This document shows positions 12,444 to 22,616 of a stretch of DNA of 64,000 nucleotides, one piece after another (the first letter of the stretch is position 1; the number at the start of each line of letters is the position of its first letter). The DNA lies in assembly GCA_037367355.1 (NCBI GenBank), contig CM074700.1, positions 3,472,001 to 3,536,000 on the forward strand. Direction: 5' to 3'. Position numbers and translations under genes: made by a program. The notes under the pieces are model-generated. The model was not told the DNA's origin and searched no databases. It was given only the letters and a program-made list of their open reading frames with translations. This DNA comes from Neoscytalidium dimidiatum (lineage: Eukaryota > Ascomycota > Dothideomycetes > Botryosphaeriales > Botryosphaeriaceae).

Positions 12444-12890
12444 TCAGTTGAGGGTGACCGAGACGTCCTCAGCCGGGGAGCAGACGAAGTCGTTGGTGCC
12501 AGCACCGCCGGCGTGGCACTGAACGCCGAACTCGGTGCTGCCGGAAAGGCCGGTGCTATTGTCACACTCCGTCAGCCCGTGCCTTTCTTTTTCTCACAAT
12601 TCGGGATGGATCACTTACCCAGGAGCGGTCTGGTGGTGGATGGTCAGAGCGTACTTGCCGTTGCTGCCATCACGGAGCTCGAAGCGGTAGTCGGAAGTGC
12701 CGCAGGTGACGGCGACGCCACTGGCCAGGTCGGCGGCAGAGCCAGACGAGCACTCGATGTCGGCCGGCTGGATCTTGAAGGACGCCGCCTGGATGGTCTC
12801 GTTGTCGCGGACAGTGACGTCTTTGATCTGGACAGTCTCAGAGGCGGTGGCAACGGCGCCGAGGAGAGCGAGAGCAGCGATGAAGCGCAT
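12444..12890 (-). CDS. Small secreted Alt a 1-like (AA1-like) protein
   Basis: Two exons (12890-12619 and 12555-12444) encode 127 aa. The intron has a GTAAGT donor and a CTGAC branch point. A clear signal peptide (MRFIAALALLGAVATAS) is followed by beta-strand-rich sequence with four cysteines. The second half has the pattern of the AA1-like family: YRFELRD..., YALTIHHQTAPG, QCHAGGAGTNDFVC and a final VSVTLN. The family is named for the Alternaria allergen Alt a 1. Its members are secreted, dimeric beta-barrel proteins often linked to plant-fungus contact, with no enzymatic activity established. A TATA-like box sits about 105 bp upstream. Function in this organism is not known. Confidence 0.78.
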
Positions 12891-12992
12891 TTTGATGGTT
12901 GGGTTGGTTGGTTGGTGAAGAGGTGCTTTGGATTTTTCGTTGAGTTGGAGTGGTGCTGTGATGATAGGAAATGTGTCGCTACACGCTGATGG

Positions 12993-13000
12993 TTATATAC
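12993..13000 (-). promoter_or_regulatory. TATA-like box of the AA1-like gene
   Basis: The minus strand reads GTATATAA at this point, about 105 bp before the ATG at 12890. That is a usual distance for a fungal core promoter. Confidence 0.5.
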
Positions 13001-16000
13001 CCATTGACAGGCCCCTTAAGACTTTCTTGAATGAGCCCCGCCCAGAGCATCATCGGCCAAGATGAGGTGTATGCCTTGTCTGTCCTCAGGGGCCTGCAGT
13101 TGAGGAGTTCCTATGACTGATACTGCAACCTCAAAGAGAAAGGTGTCCAATTCAGCCTCGACTCTGCCTTGCATTCGGTGTGCCTACGGTTCATTAATCG
13201 GTGATTGGCAGACACTCGGGATGTCTTGAAACGTAGGACCCATCATTGAGTCCTTTTACGAAAAGATCGTCGTTGTTTGCCTTAGTCCGGCAGACAAAAA
13301 TACGAGCAGCCAAGCATTTGAATGCAATAACTGTAGGGCTGAGCTGTTCCACATGAAGACCAAACCACGCCGAGGAGAATAATACATAAAAGAGAGAATA
13401 CATTGGTCAATATCTTGACTTAATCACGTAGAATTCGCTGATTGACGAACAGATGCAGTATCCACTAAACGTTTAGATCACACACCAAAAAAAAATTTAC
13501 AAGTAAAGGAACACCGACCGAGAGCCCAACAGTCCGAACGTCTTTCCGCCCTACGAGGCTGACCGGTGGGTCCTTCGCGGGAGTGCCGCTTGTTCAACAA
13601 TGCGGAATGCCTTGGCCGACTCGAAGTCTATGTAACCCCTCAGTGACAGCACTGCCATTGTCAGTACCCACAAAAGGGGCTTCGACGTTGCAAACACGAC
13701 GTGGTTTGATAAGTCGCGCCCGTAAGGTAAGTAGTTCCGCAAGTTGCCTATTTCGTCGTCTGCTGTTGGTCAAAGCTCATGACACTTGCCGTACACTCAA
13801 GTCAGTTTATCAGACACCTAAACAGCTTTCCGGAGGAAGTAGCACAAAGTGAACGGAGCACGCCAGGCAGCAAGAAGAAATAGCATTCGATTTTCATCCT
13901 AAAATACGCGCCCTCACGTGCAGTAGTTCAGTTAAGCCTCCAGATTGCATCACTTGCGACGATGCCCTGCAGGTTTACGACAAGATTTTGTTCCCACTTG
14001 GCCAACAAGGGTTTTCCTCGTCCGAAATTGACTATAAGCTATCGAGGCCGCTGCCAAACCGCCACCACACTGTTCCGATAACTCCGGCACCGTCGGAGCC
14101 GAAGCTTCGGGAGCCGGGCAATTCGGGTTTCAATCATTTTATGAGACGACAGAACGGCTACTTATATGCCGCAATTATCGTTGAACCTGTATTCTGGTCT
14201 TCGATGATTTTCCGCAATATGATGGCACGGCTCGACATGCTTACACTGCCGCGTTCCCCGCAAGAGAATACAGTTCATTTTCGAATTGCTGCAGCTATCG
14301 ACCCCATCGCATCCCCGATTAATGTTCGAACGGACACCGAATGGACGTCTCCAAACAGCAGTTTATTTACACCCTTGGCGACAGTAGCACAAATCTGCGA
14401 AAATTTCCATAAAAATACAACAGATTATAAAGTACAAATCTTACAATGTTCTCCAGCGCCGCTGCCGGGAAGTCGTCAAGTTCTGCTTTGGGCTCGTTAC
14501 GCACATCAGCCCAGCCAAGAATCTAAAACCTAGTCTATCCACATATCCGCGGAGTTCCGTGGAGGCCAGGGAGTTACAAAGCCAGATCGTCAAGACCCCA
14601 CATTATGCAGCTCAAAGGCTAGAATGTGGTTTACGGAACCCGTGCCCAAAAGGATTTTAGGTTTTAAGATTTCGGGAAACTTATGGTATATACCGATAGA
14701 TTGTGTCCTGGGAGGGGCTCGAAACGCATCTTGTCTATGTCCTGGATCTCTGTCGATTCAAACATGTAGACTTGGTACTCCTCCCAGACACTTTTCCAGC
14801 TTAATCGAGGCATCGACTGTTATTCTCCACTTACCAAGCAGTAGTATTGAGCTCATATACTGTATTCTCTGCCCTTCCATCAAACTGGATATTCTTCACG
14901 CGGGACATAGTCCGTCGAGGCAACGCCCGGTTGTGACCGAATGCTTAATAAATCGGAATTGGATTTCCGAACGGGTGCACTACCAATCGTGCGTTAATTA
15001 TGTATTGAACAGTTGGTTAGGCACACATGTTCCACCATCTGGATTCAGTTGTAATCAAATCGAGGCCTGAAGAGCCTTTGGCTCCCAACGAATCACTACG
15101 GTCTCCAGGATTCCTAGTTGTTAATTCGTGCTCCTAGCTCTTAATATATGCCGTGCATGGTCAAACGGATGTACAGTCGAGATAATGGTGACAGCAGTAT
15201 ACCCTAATATGCCGATCTGTAACAACCGAAGGATCGATCCGAGTGCTTGAGGAAGCGATGCAAGTTCGGAAGCCGAACCAAGATAATACCAAACTTCCTC
15301 TACCTTCACAGGCTTAAAATAGATTGCCTACGCTTCGGAAGCTAATTGATAAATAATCTTCGAATGAAAGTTGGTACCGCTGACCTTGGATGGCATGTAA
15401 AGCTCCGTGATGTAAGTGAGAGTAAGCGCCGTATACTCTTAAAGCTTAGTCTTGTTTCTATTTAATAAATTATTGGCTCTAAACGCAACGGAAACTGAGC
15501 TGAATTAGTCCTATGAACTTTGGAAAAAGCCTCACATGAACTGACCAAAACCAAGAAACGTAACTTTACTCTTAACCTTTTCTTCGAAATTTTGCTTTGT
15601 ATCTCGCTGCAATAGGGATTTCCGTGTCCGTTCAAGCTGACTGGTCTTTCAAATCTCGTCTATAAGTACCAGATACGGTCTATTGTTTCTTTTCTTTTCC
15701 TTTTCTTAAGTATTCTACTAAATTTAGTAACCAGCAACCAGCGGGAATAGCAACTGCCGAGCAATTAAAAAAAAAGTATTAAAAAGACAAAACACACACA
15801 TTTACGGGACACCATAGAATATAGCTAAAGAAAAACCTGAAAGCTACCAAATGAAATCCTGGTTTACTATTGTCACAGAAATGTGATAATTCTAAGATCT
15901 ACCCAAGTGCACTCTAATGAATCACGCTGAATGTTGTATAAATGCCCTTCATGGACATGATTTCTACATGAGCACCAACTCATCTCTTCACAAACCCTCG

Positions 16001-16096
16001 AAACATGTCTACAGATTAAACAAGAACGTCTTATATGCTCAGTATGTCCCATTGCAAGCGTAACCAAGTCAGCCTGTCAGCTAAGCCATCGCAGCC
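13001..16096. other. AT-rich, gene-poor island
   Basis: About 3.1 kb without a convincing gene. Base composition is visibly more AT-rich than the flanks. A/T runs, TAA-rich stretches and homopolymers are common, most strongly at 15300-15900. A few frames of 60-180 codons exist (for example 13988-14533 and 14624-15070 on the plus strand), but they show no domain, no plausible intron logic and ordinary noise-like composition. The look fits a decayed, possibly RIP-mutated, region, but no transposon ends or coding remnants were identified. Confidence 0.55.
15937..15943 (+). promoter_or_regulatory. TATA-like box upstream of the cysteine-rich secreted protein
   Basis: TATAAAT lies 154 bp upstream of the ATG at 16097 in the otherwise AT-rich island, so it may be chance. 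Confidence 0.35.
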
Positions 16097-16480
16097 ATGA
16101 AGATATCCTCTATCACACCTCTCCTCTACCTTTCGGCCCAGATAGCCATGGTCAACGCCCAGAACGATCCCATGAACGATCCTCAGGACGCTGTTGTCCC
16201 GTATGTCAACTGCTGCAGGATATGGGCGGACACCAACCAGTTTGGCCGGCTTACCTTCTTCTCCGCCGGAAAGCAAGTTTGTGATCAATTGGGTGGCAAT
16301 ATTGGCCGGGAATACGTTTCTGGGACCCGGCGTGTGGTTCGATGCTTGAGCGTGCCCCCAGCAAATGCTCAGAGTTGCATGAACACCGTTTGTCATCCCC
16401 TTGCGCCGGACCTACCGCAGCTGAACATGCAATGCTTCGAGACCAGGGCTGCTGGCTGTGATGCGAATCCTCCCACTTAG
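16097..16480 (+). CDS. Small cysteine-rich secreted protein, unknown function
   Basis: A single exon of 127 codons. Residues 1-21 form a good signal peptide (hydrophobic ITPLLYLSAQIAMVNA, cleavage after NAQ or NA). The mature part of about 105 aa has eight cysteines: an adjacent pair (NCCRIW), then QVC, RC, SCMNTVC, QC and GC. An even number of cysteines with this spacing suggests a disulfide-stabilised extracellular protein. I recognise no family. It is isolated: the nearest genes are more than 700 bp away and the surroundings are AT-rich. Secreted proteins in such settings are often lineage-specific. Whether it acts on a host or is merely extracellular cannot be told from the sequence. Confidence 0.65.
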   Translation: MKISSITPLLYLSAQIAMVNAQNDPMNDPQDAVVPYVNCCRIWADTNQFGRLTFFSAGKQVCDQLGGNIGREYVSGTRRVVRCLSVPPANAQSCMNTVCHPLAPDLPQLNMQCFETRAAGCDANPPT

Positions 16481-17221
16481 GGCTCTCATCTTTGAGATGC
16501 GCATGTGATTGGCTGGGTCGTGGTACATGCGGTAGCATTTACTTACGTTGGAGGAAATACACTCGTCTAGGTGTTACGTCGGTCGTTTCATAAGGACAAT
16601 TGATTGATGAGTAATCACAGAAAATTACTGCTCTACGCAATATGGTTGTGACTGAGTGTCTGAAGAAGCTGTCCTAGCGCGGTTGTCCAAAGATGCTCTC
16701 AAAAAGTGTTATCGGGGATATCGGCTCAAATTCCGTAGGGTTCGGCACTTTGAAAGAACCCCTACTGTCTTACCGTTCATGTTTCGCTGGAATAAATACC
16801 GAGATTAGTGTTCAGTGCTCTGAAGTTTCTATTGAGCGTCCGGTGACATAGGAGCCTCTGACATATAATTTTCATTTCCCTGCCCCTACTATATTTGCAG
16901 GCTTACAATGCCTACCATTCAAACAGGTCTATTGATTCTAGGTTGGCATTATTATAGATGGAACATAGGTAACATTGCTGTCAAGAGTATAGATTGCCAC
17001 TTTCTGGTGCTACGTGTCAAAACACTAGTATGAATATCATGAAATGGTACAAGCGTAAGTTGTGTCCGTGGCAATGATACCGAGACATCAGCTGAACGGA
17101 CGCTACAATGGTCATTTGGACGACTCGGCTTGAACTTGAGACTAATAAAATTCATTTGCTGCAGTGAGAGCCGTTTACTCATTGTAGACCGCTTCATCCA
17201 AGCCCTGTTTCCATCTACTAT
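16481..17221. other. AT-rich intergenic region
   Basis: This 741-bp spacer separates the cysteine-rich secreted protein gene from the 3' end of the maltase gene. No coding sequence, RNA gene or clear repeat was seen. Confidence 0.5.
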
Positions 17222-19148
17222 CTAAGCGAAGATGTAAACTCTACCCTCAAAGGGCCTCAGTACGTTATCCACTACATCCGCATAGTTTCCTGCAACCAAC
17301 TTCCCCTTCTCCGTCTCCGGAAGGTCCACCGGCACCTCCTCTTCCGTGAAATTCAGCGCAACCAACGCCGTCTGATCCTTGCCCTTCTTCTCAAACACGA
17401 AAGTCTTCTCGTTCTCCAGATCTCTGACCCTGAACGTCCCATGAACCAAGCTCGCCGCATACTCTTTCCTCACCCTCAACATCTGCCGCCAGAAAGCCAG
17501 CACGGAATCCTTCCTCGCCGCCTCGGCCTTGACATTTACCTCCTTGTAATTATCATGGACCCTCATCCACGGCTCCTTCGACGTGGTGAACCCGGCCTGA
17601 AAAGAGTCATCCCACTGCATGGGCAAGCGGGCATGGTCCCGGGCCAGATGCTGCAACGCCGCCATGACCCTCGCCCTCACCTTCTCGTCATCCCCGTACC
17701 GCGCTTGCATCTCGGCCGCGAAGTTCTTGCTATCCACGTCCTTGTACTCCTCGATCGGCCAGCTCGGCGGGGCGTTCACCATGCCGATCTCCTGGCCCTG
17801 GTACACGAACAGCGTCCCGCTCAGGCACGCCAGCATCAGCGCCAGCATCTGCCCGCTCGCGCGCCGCGCGCGCTCGGACCGATCGCTCCCGAAGCGCGAG
17901 ATGCTCCGCGCCTGGTCGTGGTTCTCGGCGAACGCGGTGGTCCACGCGTCGGTCCCGTCGAGCAGGGCCTGCGTGCGGCCGACGGCGCGCTTCAGCTCGC
18001 GCAGCGACCAGGCGCGCGGCGTCGTGTCGAAGCGCAGGTCCGGCCCGAAGCCGAGGTCGACGACGTCGAACATGAAGGTCATGTCGAGCTGCTTGGCGCG
18101 CGCCGACACGTAGCGCAGCACGTGCGCGACGTCGTGCGTGTGCGGCAGCTCGCCGACCGTCATCGCCGCGTTGTGCTTGGCCAGGATGGCGTGCATCTCG
18201 CCCAGGAACTCGTGCATGCGCGGGCCGTTGCAGTAGAGCGAGGCGGCGCCCTGGTAGGGCGAGGAGGGGTCGACGATCGGCGCGTCGGCGAAGTCTTGGT
18301 GTTTGGAGTACATCTGGGTCAGGAGCAAGGAGGTTAGTGGGCTGTTGGGCGTGGATCGCTCCCGCTGGGATGATTTTCTGGACCTCTGGGGTTTGGGAGG
18401 GTATTTTGCATCTCAATTTTTTTTTTATTTCTTTTTGGCGGAGTTTGGAGGGCGCGAGACTTACGTTCACGGTGTCGACACGGAACCCGTCGATCCCCTT
18501 TCGCAACCAAAACTCCATCGCGGACTCGTAAATGGCAGCCCTCGTCTCCTCATTCTCCCAGTTGAGATCGGGCTGCTCCGGGGTGAAAAGATGCAGATAA
18601 TACTCTTGAGTCGCGTCGTCCCAGTCCCAGGCGCTGCCGCCGAAGTTGCTGCGCCAGTTGTTCGGCGGCTTGCGGTTGCCCTGGTCGTCGTACTTGGCGG
18701 GGCGCCAGATGTACCAGTCGCGCTTGGGGTTGTCCTTGCTCGAGCGCGACTCCTTGAACCAGGCGTGCTCGTGCGACGTGTGGTTGATGACCAGGTCGAG
18801 GAGCACGCGCATGCCGCGCTCGTGGCAGGCGGCGATGATGCGCTCCATGTCCTCGACGGTGCCATAGGGCGGGTAGACGCTTTCGTAGTCGGAGATGTCG
18901 TAGCCCTGCGGTGATGTCAGAATCGTACGGGGATCGGGATGGCGAATGAGGCTAACCATATCGTATTGAGGACTCTGATACATGGGGCAGATCCAGATCG
19001 CATCTACTCCAAGCGATTGGATGTAGTCTAGCTCGGAGAGGATGCCGGGGAGATCACCAAGGCCGTCTCCGTTGGAGTCCTTGAAGCTCGCCGGGTAGAT
19101 TTGGTAGATGGTGGCGTTCTTCCACCAGGGGTGCTCGGTGACGGTCAT
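17222..19148 (-). CDS. malT: GH13 alpha-glucosidase (maltase), MAL-cluster type
   Basis: Three exons (19148-18957, 18905-18465, 18313-17222) give 574 aa, the usual size of intracellular fungal/yeast maltases. The start ATG precedes the family-typical [20 protein letters not shown]. Catalytic residues are present: nucleophile Asp208 (GFRVDTVN), acid/base Glu266 (TVGEL) and Asp344 (AENHDQAR). No signal peptide is visible, so it should act in the cytosol on imported maltose, hydrolysing alpha-1,4 links. The residue after the nucleophile is Thr209. In yeast enzymes Thr at this place marks maltases and Val marks isomaltase, which supports maltose preference (inference). It is divergent from the maltose permease and close to a zinc-cluster regulator, as in Aspergillus MAL clusters. 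Intron 2 (18314-18464) is 151 nt with a T-rich tract. Confidence 0.93.
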
Positions 19149-19635
19149 GATTGGGTGGGATGGTGTATAGACGGGAGGCGTTTGTGGCGCAGGCGGAATA
19201 GGTGAAGTCGCGGGGAAAACGGTCGGGGGTCCGGGGCGGCGAGGGAAAAAGTGCGGGGGTGTAGCTGATGTCACGGGGATTTGAAACAAGGCACGGAGAA
19301 TCAGGAAAGAGGGCCGGGGAAGCAGTAGAGGAGCGCGGGAGCGGAGAAACGGGTAGCGTGGGCGTGGCGTTGCGCAAGCGGCTCGGCAGGGTAGCAAAAG
19401 AAAGAGGTAGGTGTATTGGCAGACGAGAATAGAGGAGAGGATTGGGATGTAGCGGCAGCGCCTCGCTCGCTCTTTATGCCCAATCTTATCACTGATCGGA
19501 ATTGAGAAGCCGTTTTCTCCGCACTATCAGTCGACCAGAGGTCCAGCATGGGCATGTTCGGTTTACACGAAGGTGGAAGCTGTGGGAGGAGCTCGGGGCG
19601 GAGCGGGCAGCCAATCTGTCTCCCGCCCCGCCATG

Positions 19636-19655
19636 ATTTGTCCAATGTCGGTCCG
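19636..19655 (+). repeat. 20-bp promoter element, copy 1
   Basis: Core CCAATGTCGGTCCG, preceded by ATTTGT. In this copy the palindrome extends to TGTCGGTCCGACA, with inverted CGG/CCG half-sites of the kind bound by zinc-cluster factors. A CCAAT box abuts it. Confidence 0.6.
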
Positions 19656-19695
19656 ACACGAGGGCTGCCGATGAGCTGCAGCTATGGGGGCTGCC

Positions 19696-19715
19696 ATTCG
19701 TCCAATGTCGGTCCG
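19696..19715 (+). repeat. 20-bp promoter element, copy 2
   Basis: Same core CCAATGTCGGTCCG, preceded by ATTCGT. It lies exactly 60 bp after copy 1 in the same orientation. Confidence 0.6.
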
Positions 19716-19889
19716 GTATCGGCAGAGAACAGCTTCGCCAGCACTCCCTCCTCCGAAAATCCGGGGTAACTCCACGCCAAGCGAACGGGAAGGACAAGAC
19801 GATCAAGCGGCTCTCGTGTTCCCGAGGCCATGGAAGGCTAGCGGCCAAGCAGCTGAAAGTAGGCGAATGAGCCGTTGTTTCGCTGTGCG

Positions 19890-19909
19890 ATTCGCCCAAT
19901 GTCGGTCCG
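19890..19909 (+). repeat. 20-bp promoter element, copy 3
   Basis: Same core CCAATGTCGGTCCG, preceded by ATTCGC. It lies 312 bp before the permease start codon. Confidence 0.6.
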
Positions 19910-20061
19910 TTGCAAATTCCAACAAAAAAAAAAGGAGGCGCTTTTAGTCTTGAGCCCGTCCTCCTTAAGCCTTGTCGCCCGGTGGCGAGACTATTCCAAT
20001 GAGACCACTACGGCTACACTACCCCAACATGGCAGCTGTCACTATACCACCATGCACCGGC

Positions 20062-20067
20062 TATATA
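20062..20067 (+). promoter_or_regulatory. TATA-like box of the maltose permease
   Basis: TATATA lies 135 bp upstream of the permease ATG at 20202. Confidence 0.5.
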
Positions 20068-20201
20068 GTTCTCCAGAATCCCCGCCGTCACTGCATTGAC
20101 ACCTCCGCAGAAACAACGACCGCCTCCCTTCTCCAGTCAACCTCACTCAAGTCCAATTAATTCCTGCCGACGGTTGCGAGACCTGACCAGTCCTCGTCAA
20201 C

Positions 20202-22022
20202 ATGACCTTTCCACAGGAGAAGGCTACTGCCGCTTCCGGCCCCGACGTCGTGGGCTTGGATGGCGAGCAAGTCCGCCAGATGTCCGTCAGCCATGCGCAC
20301 CTCGACGATCTGGTCCGCGATGCTGCCAATGCCACTCGCGCCGAGCAGAAGATGAGCCTCTGGCAGGGTAAGCAATACATGCTAGTCCAGCGCCCGAAAC
20401 TGTCCACAGGTCTAACTAAATTGCATCAGGCCTCAAGACCTACCCATACGCGGTTGGCTGGTCGCTTTTCCTGTCCACAGCCATTGTCATGGAGGGATTC
20501 GACAAGACCTTGATCAACAACCTCTACGCCTATGCGCCGTTTCAGAAGGCCTTTGGCGTTCAGCTGCCGGACGGCTCCTACCAGCTCACCGCAGCGTGGC
20601 AGTCCGCTCTGTCCAATGCTGCGCTGATTGGTGAGGTCCTGGGCCTGTTCGTCAACGGTATCGCCGCCGAGCGCTTCGGATACAGGAAGACAATGATCGT
20701 CTCCCTGGTCGGCGTCATCGCCTTCATCTTCATCGTCTTTTTCGCCGAGAGCACAGCCACTCTCCTAATTGGCCAGATTCTTTGCGGCATCCCGTGGGGT
20801 ATGTTGAGCTCGCTCAGCCCGTATCACTTACACGAGTCTGACAAATGGCGCAGGCGTCTTCCAAACCATTACCACGACCTACGCCGCCGAAGTCTGCCCT
20901 GTCGCACTGCGTGCCTATCTTACCACATACATCAACCTGTGCTGGGTGTTCGGTCAGCTGATCGCCTCGTCCGTCCTCCGCGGCATGCTCAGCCGGACGG
21001 ACAAGTGGGGCTACAAGATCCCCTTCGCGCTGCAGTGGATGTGGCCGATCCCCATCATTGTCGGAATCTGCTACGCCCCGGAGTCCCCGTGGTGGCTGAT
21101 CCGCAAGGAGCGCCGCGACGATGCGAAGAAGGCGCTGCTCCGCCTGACCAGCGCCGACAAGGACCCGAGCTTCCACGCGGACGAGACGATCGCCATGATG
21201 GAGATGACCAACGAGCTGGAGAAGGCGCACTCGGCCGGCACGTCGTACAAGGACTGCTTCGCCAAGACGGACCTCCGGCGCACGGAGCTGGTCACCTTCA
21301 CGTGGGCGATCCAGACGCTCTGCGGCAGCACGTTCATGGGGTTCTCGACGTACTTCTACCAGCAGGCGGGCATGAGCACGGAGCACAGCTTCACCATGTC
21401 GATGGCGCAGTACGCGCTGGGCGCGATCGGCACCGTCTTCTCGTGGTGCCTGATGGGGTGGTTCGGGCGGCGCACGCTGTACCTCGGCGGGCAGGTGGCC
21501 ATGTGCGCGATGCTGGCGGTGATCGGGTGCCTGGGCATCATCTCGCGCGGCAACGCGGCGGCGCAGTGGGCGATCGGCAGCTGCCTGCTGGTGTACACGT
21601 TCCTCTACGACGCCACCGTCGGGCCGGTGTGCTACTCGCTGGTGTCGGAGCTGAGCTCCAACCGGCTGCGGGCCAAGACGGTGGTGCTCGCCCGCGTGCT
21701 GTACAACGTCACCGGCGTCGTCACCAACATCCTGACGCCGCGCATGCTGAACCCCTCGGCCTGGGACTGGGGCGCGAAGACGGGCTTCTTCTGGGCCGGC
21801 TCGTGCCTGCTGTGCGCGGTGTGGACGTTCTGGCGGCTGCCGGAGCCCAAGGGCCGCACGTACGGCGAGCTGGACGTGCTGTTCGAGAACAGGGTGGCGG
21901 CGCGCAAGTTCGCGTCGACGTATGTGGATCAGTTTGCGGGTTCGGCTGGCAGGTCGCCGAGCAAGTCATCGCTGGAGAAGGAGGGACCGAAGGTCCAGAT
22001 CGAGCGAGTTGAGCACGCATGA
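20202..22022 (+). CDS. malP: Maltose/alpha-glucoside permease, MFS (MalP-like)
   Basis: Three exons (20202-20367, 20430-20798, 20854-22022) give 567 aa, with phases matching at both introns. A cytosolic N-terminus of about 80 aa precedes 12 TM segments. Features typical of the alpha-glucoside:H+ symporter branch of the sugar transporters are VMEGFDKTLINNLYA in TM1, AERFGYRK after TM2, CGIPWGVFQT and PVALRAYLTTYIN around TM4-5, PESPWWLIRK in the centre, GWFGRRTLYL after TM8, and LPEPKGRTYGELD at the end. It imports maltose and related disaccharides across the plasma membrane for the maltase encoded divergently beside it. The adjacent zinc-cluster gene is the likely regulator. In Aspergillus the counterpart is induced by maltose and repressed by glucose; that is known for the family, not shown here. 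Confidence 0.92.
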
Positions 22023-22501
22023 ATGACGGCGCCGCCTGCGAGTCAGCCGATGGCATGATTCGACGAGAGGGCCATGGGATTTTTGCATCTTCTCTGCTAG
22101 TATAGAAATCTTAGCGGCTTAATGCGGTCCTTACGGTGGCGTTAAGGCCGCGCTCCTTCGGCGCTGAGCCCCAAACGGGCGAGCAAGCAGGGAGTAGGGA
22201 AAAATGGACGGCTTTCACATGATGAAGATGCTCCCCCGGATAATCCTTCCATGAGCGAGCGGATGTGACCAGGACACGAGAGGTTTTCCAGGCTGCAGGA
22301 ACTACACATCCAAGTGCAAGGCACAGCCGAGACCTTGCCCTTCCGCGTTAGCCTGCAGGAGCGGGAGCAGCCCAGCAGGGAATGCCAAGGATGACGCGCG
22401 CTATTTAACACCCAACCCCGACTTCTTCTCCTCTTCACTGCCCGCCTCGCCTCGCCTCGCCTCGAGACGCCGCGCCTGCGTCTGCCCCACATGTGTCAAC
22501 C
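22023..22501 (+). promoter_or_regulatory. Upstream region of the MAL-type activator
   Basis: Contains TATTTAA at 22402-22408 (94 bp before the ATG) and a (CGCCT)-type pentamer repeat at about 22443-22463 in the presumed leader. An upstream out-of-frame ATG lies at 22491. Confidence 0.45.
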
Positions 22502-22616
22502 ATGGATGTCCACGCCGTTGTCAATCAGCGTCGCTCCGTCCAGGCGTGCGATGCCTGCCGACGTCGGAAGGTCCGGTGCAACGGCCAGGACAGATGCCAG
22601 CAGTGCTCGCACCTGA
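22491..22616 (+). other. Overlapping upstream ORF in the activator leader
   Basis: An ATG 11 nt before the activator start, in another frame, opens 41 codons and ends at TGA 22614-22616 inside the activator. Its context is weak, while the activator ATG has a strong ACCATGG context. If transcribed, it could lower translation by leaky scanning. Confidence 0.35.

Larger units (their letters stand above)
19149..20201. promoter_or_regulatory. Shared divergent promoter of maltase and maltose permease
   Basis: This 1,053-bp region separates the two start codons. It holds three near-identical 20-bp elements (19636, 19696, 19890; listed separately), further CCAAT sequences, a CGG-ATTTT-CGG pair (minus strand, about 19754-19768) and a TATA-like box near the permease. 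The G-rich stretch 19201-19350 probably belongs to the maltase 5' leader. Confidence 0.6.

Noticed and set aside
13988..15070. Frames of 181 and 148 codons in the AT-rich island
   Set aside because: No homology recognised and no supporting splice or start context; AT-rich decay is more likely.
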